DNA of 43,708 nt from the NCBI GenBank assembly GCA_029821735.1, contig JALGSU010000039.1, positions 1 to 43,708 of the forward strand, given 5' to 3'. Positions 43,569-43,708 of this stretch are shown here, piece after piece (the stretch's first letter is position 1; the number at the start of each line of letters is the position of its first letter). The position numbers and the translations under genes are program-made. Source of the stretch: Candidatus Zipacnadia bacterium. Lineage in GTDB: Bacteria > Armatimonadota > Zipacnadia > Zipacnadales > UBA5352. The notes beneath the pieces were generated by a model. The model saw only the letters and a list, made by a program, of their open reading frames with translations. It had not been told where the DNA came from and ran no database searches.

Positions 43569-43708
43569 CTATCGCCCATTGGGCTTGAAGTAAAGTGCAT
43601 ACGTGTTGCGGTCGCGCGGGATGAACGCAACTGGAGTGTGCGGTTTGCTGGGCATCACGAGGCGAGTTGCAGGCTGAGGGCCAAGGTCGCACGGCGCCAT
43701 CTGGCGCC
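43569..43708 (-). CDS. C-terminal end of an unidentified protein (partial)
   Basis: A minus-strand frame enters from the right edge and stops at TAG 43569-43571. The final residues (HTPVAFIPRDRNTYALYFKP, then NGR) read like a genuine beta-rich protein end. Only 46 codons are present, so no family can be assigned. The gene before it on the same strand lies outside the window. Confidence 0.4.
   Translation of the reverse strand, partial: RQMAPCDLGPQPATRLVMPSKPHTPVAFIPRDRNTYALYFKPNGR

Noticed and set aside
43693..43708. Near-perfect palindrome GGCGCCA-TC-TGGCGCC at the very right edge
   Set aside because: Lies inside the partial minus-strand reading frame and is cut by the window edge. It may be chance in GC-rich coding sequence.
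1..43708. CRISPR array, tRNA, rRNA or transposase
   Set aside because: No regularly spaced repeats, no tRNA-like cloverleaf and no transposase-like protein were seen; the seven repeat copies are kilobases apart.

Overview
The window is a high-GC (about 60-65% by eye), gene-dense piece of a bacterial chromosome. It is dominated by large secreted carbohydrate-active and carbohydrate-binding proteins: LamG/ConA-like folds, right-handed beta-helices, TIM-barrel glycosidase-like enzymes, a DUF4838 protein, a rhamnogalacturonan-lyase-like (PcRGLX/YetA-type) protein, BNR/Asp-box sialidase-like, PIG-L, neutral-ceramidase-like and SUMF1/FGE-type proteins. GTG starts are common and Shine-Dalgarno sites are good. 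There are no SusC/SusD genes. This repertoire is typical of uncultured Armatimonadota, Planctomycetota, Lentisphaerota or Hydrogenedentota-like genomes. I lean towards Armatimonadota, but no marker gene here settles it.

Layout. 1-3290: tail of a + strand gene, converging on a DUF4838/CBM9/TPR gene broken by two apparent deletions. 3487-10443: a divergent pair, a LamG + beta-helix protein (-) and a 1158-residue beta-galactosidase-like protein (+). 10482-15724: sialidase-like (-), CBM + TIM-barrel hydrolase (+), PIG-L deacetylase (+), a small cysteine-rich membrane protein (-) and a methyltransferase (+). 15766-38489: a long minus-strand run with a GHL10-like hydrolase, a frameshifted DUF6259-like glycosidase, a PcRGLX-like protein, an FGE-like lipoprotein, a multi-domain TIM-barrel/FN3/discoidin protein, two paralogous giant LamG proteins, and a HEAT-repeat/sugar-binding protein coupled to them. 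38911-43708: tiny membrane-protein genes (one only 22 codons), a frameshifted ceramidase-like gene, a beta-helix protein, and the tail of another minus-strand gene.

Together the genes read as an extracellular glycan-foraging locus. Most products carry signal peptides and several accessory binding domains. No transporter, sigma factor or transcription regulator is visible.

The most unusual element is a dispersed intergenic repeat. Seven copies share a core built on the dyad GGCAG-GAAGT-CTGCC followed by a second conserved block of about 45 nt. Three copies extend about 90 bp further upstream. Other points of interest are a pair of neighbouring paralogues in which the LamG domain has moved from the N- to the C-terminus, several genes whose frames are broken at points where family-typical residues are missing, and an ATGA-coupled 22-residue membrane peptide.
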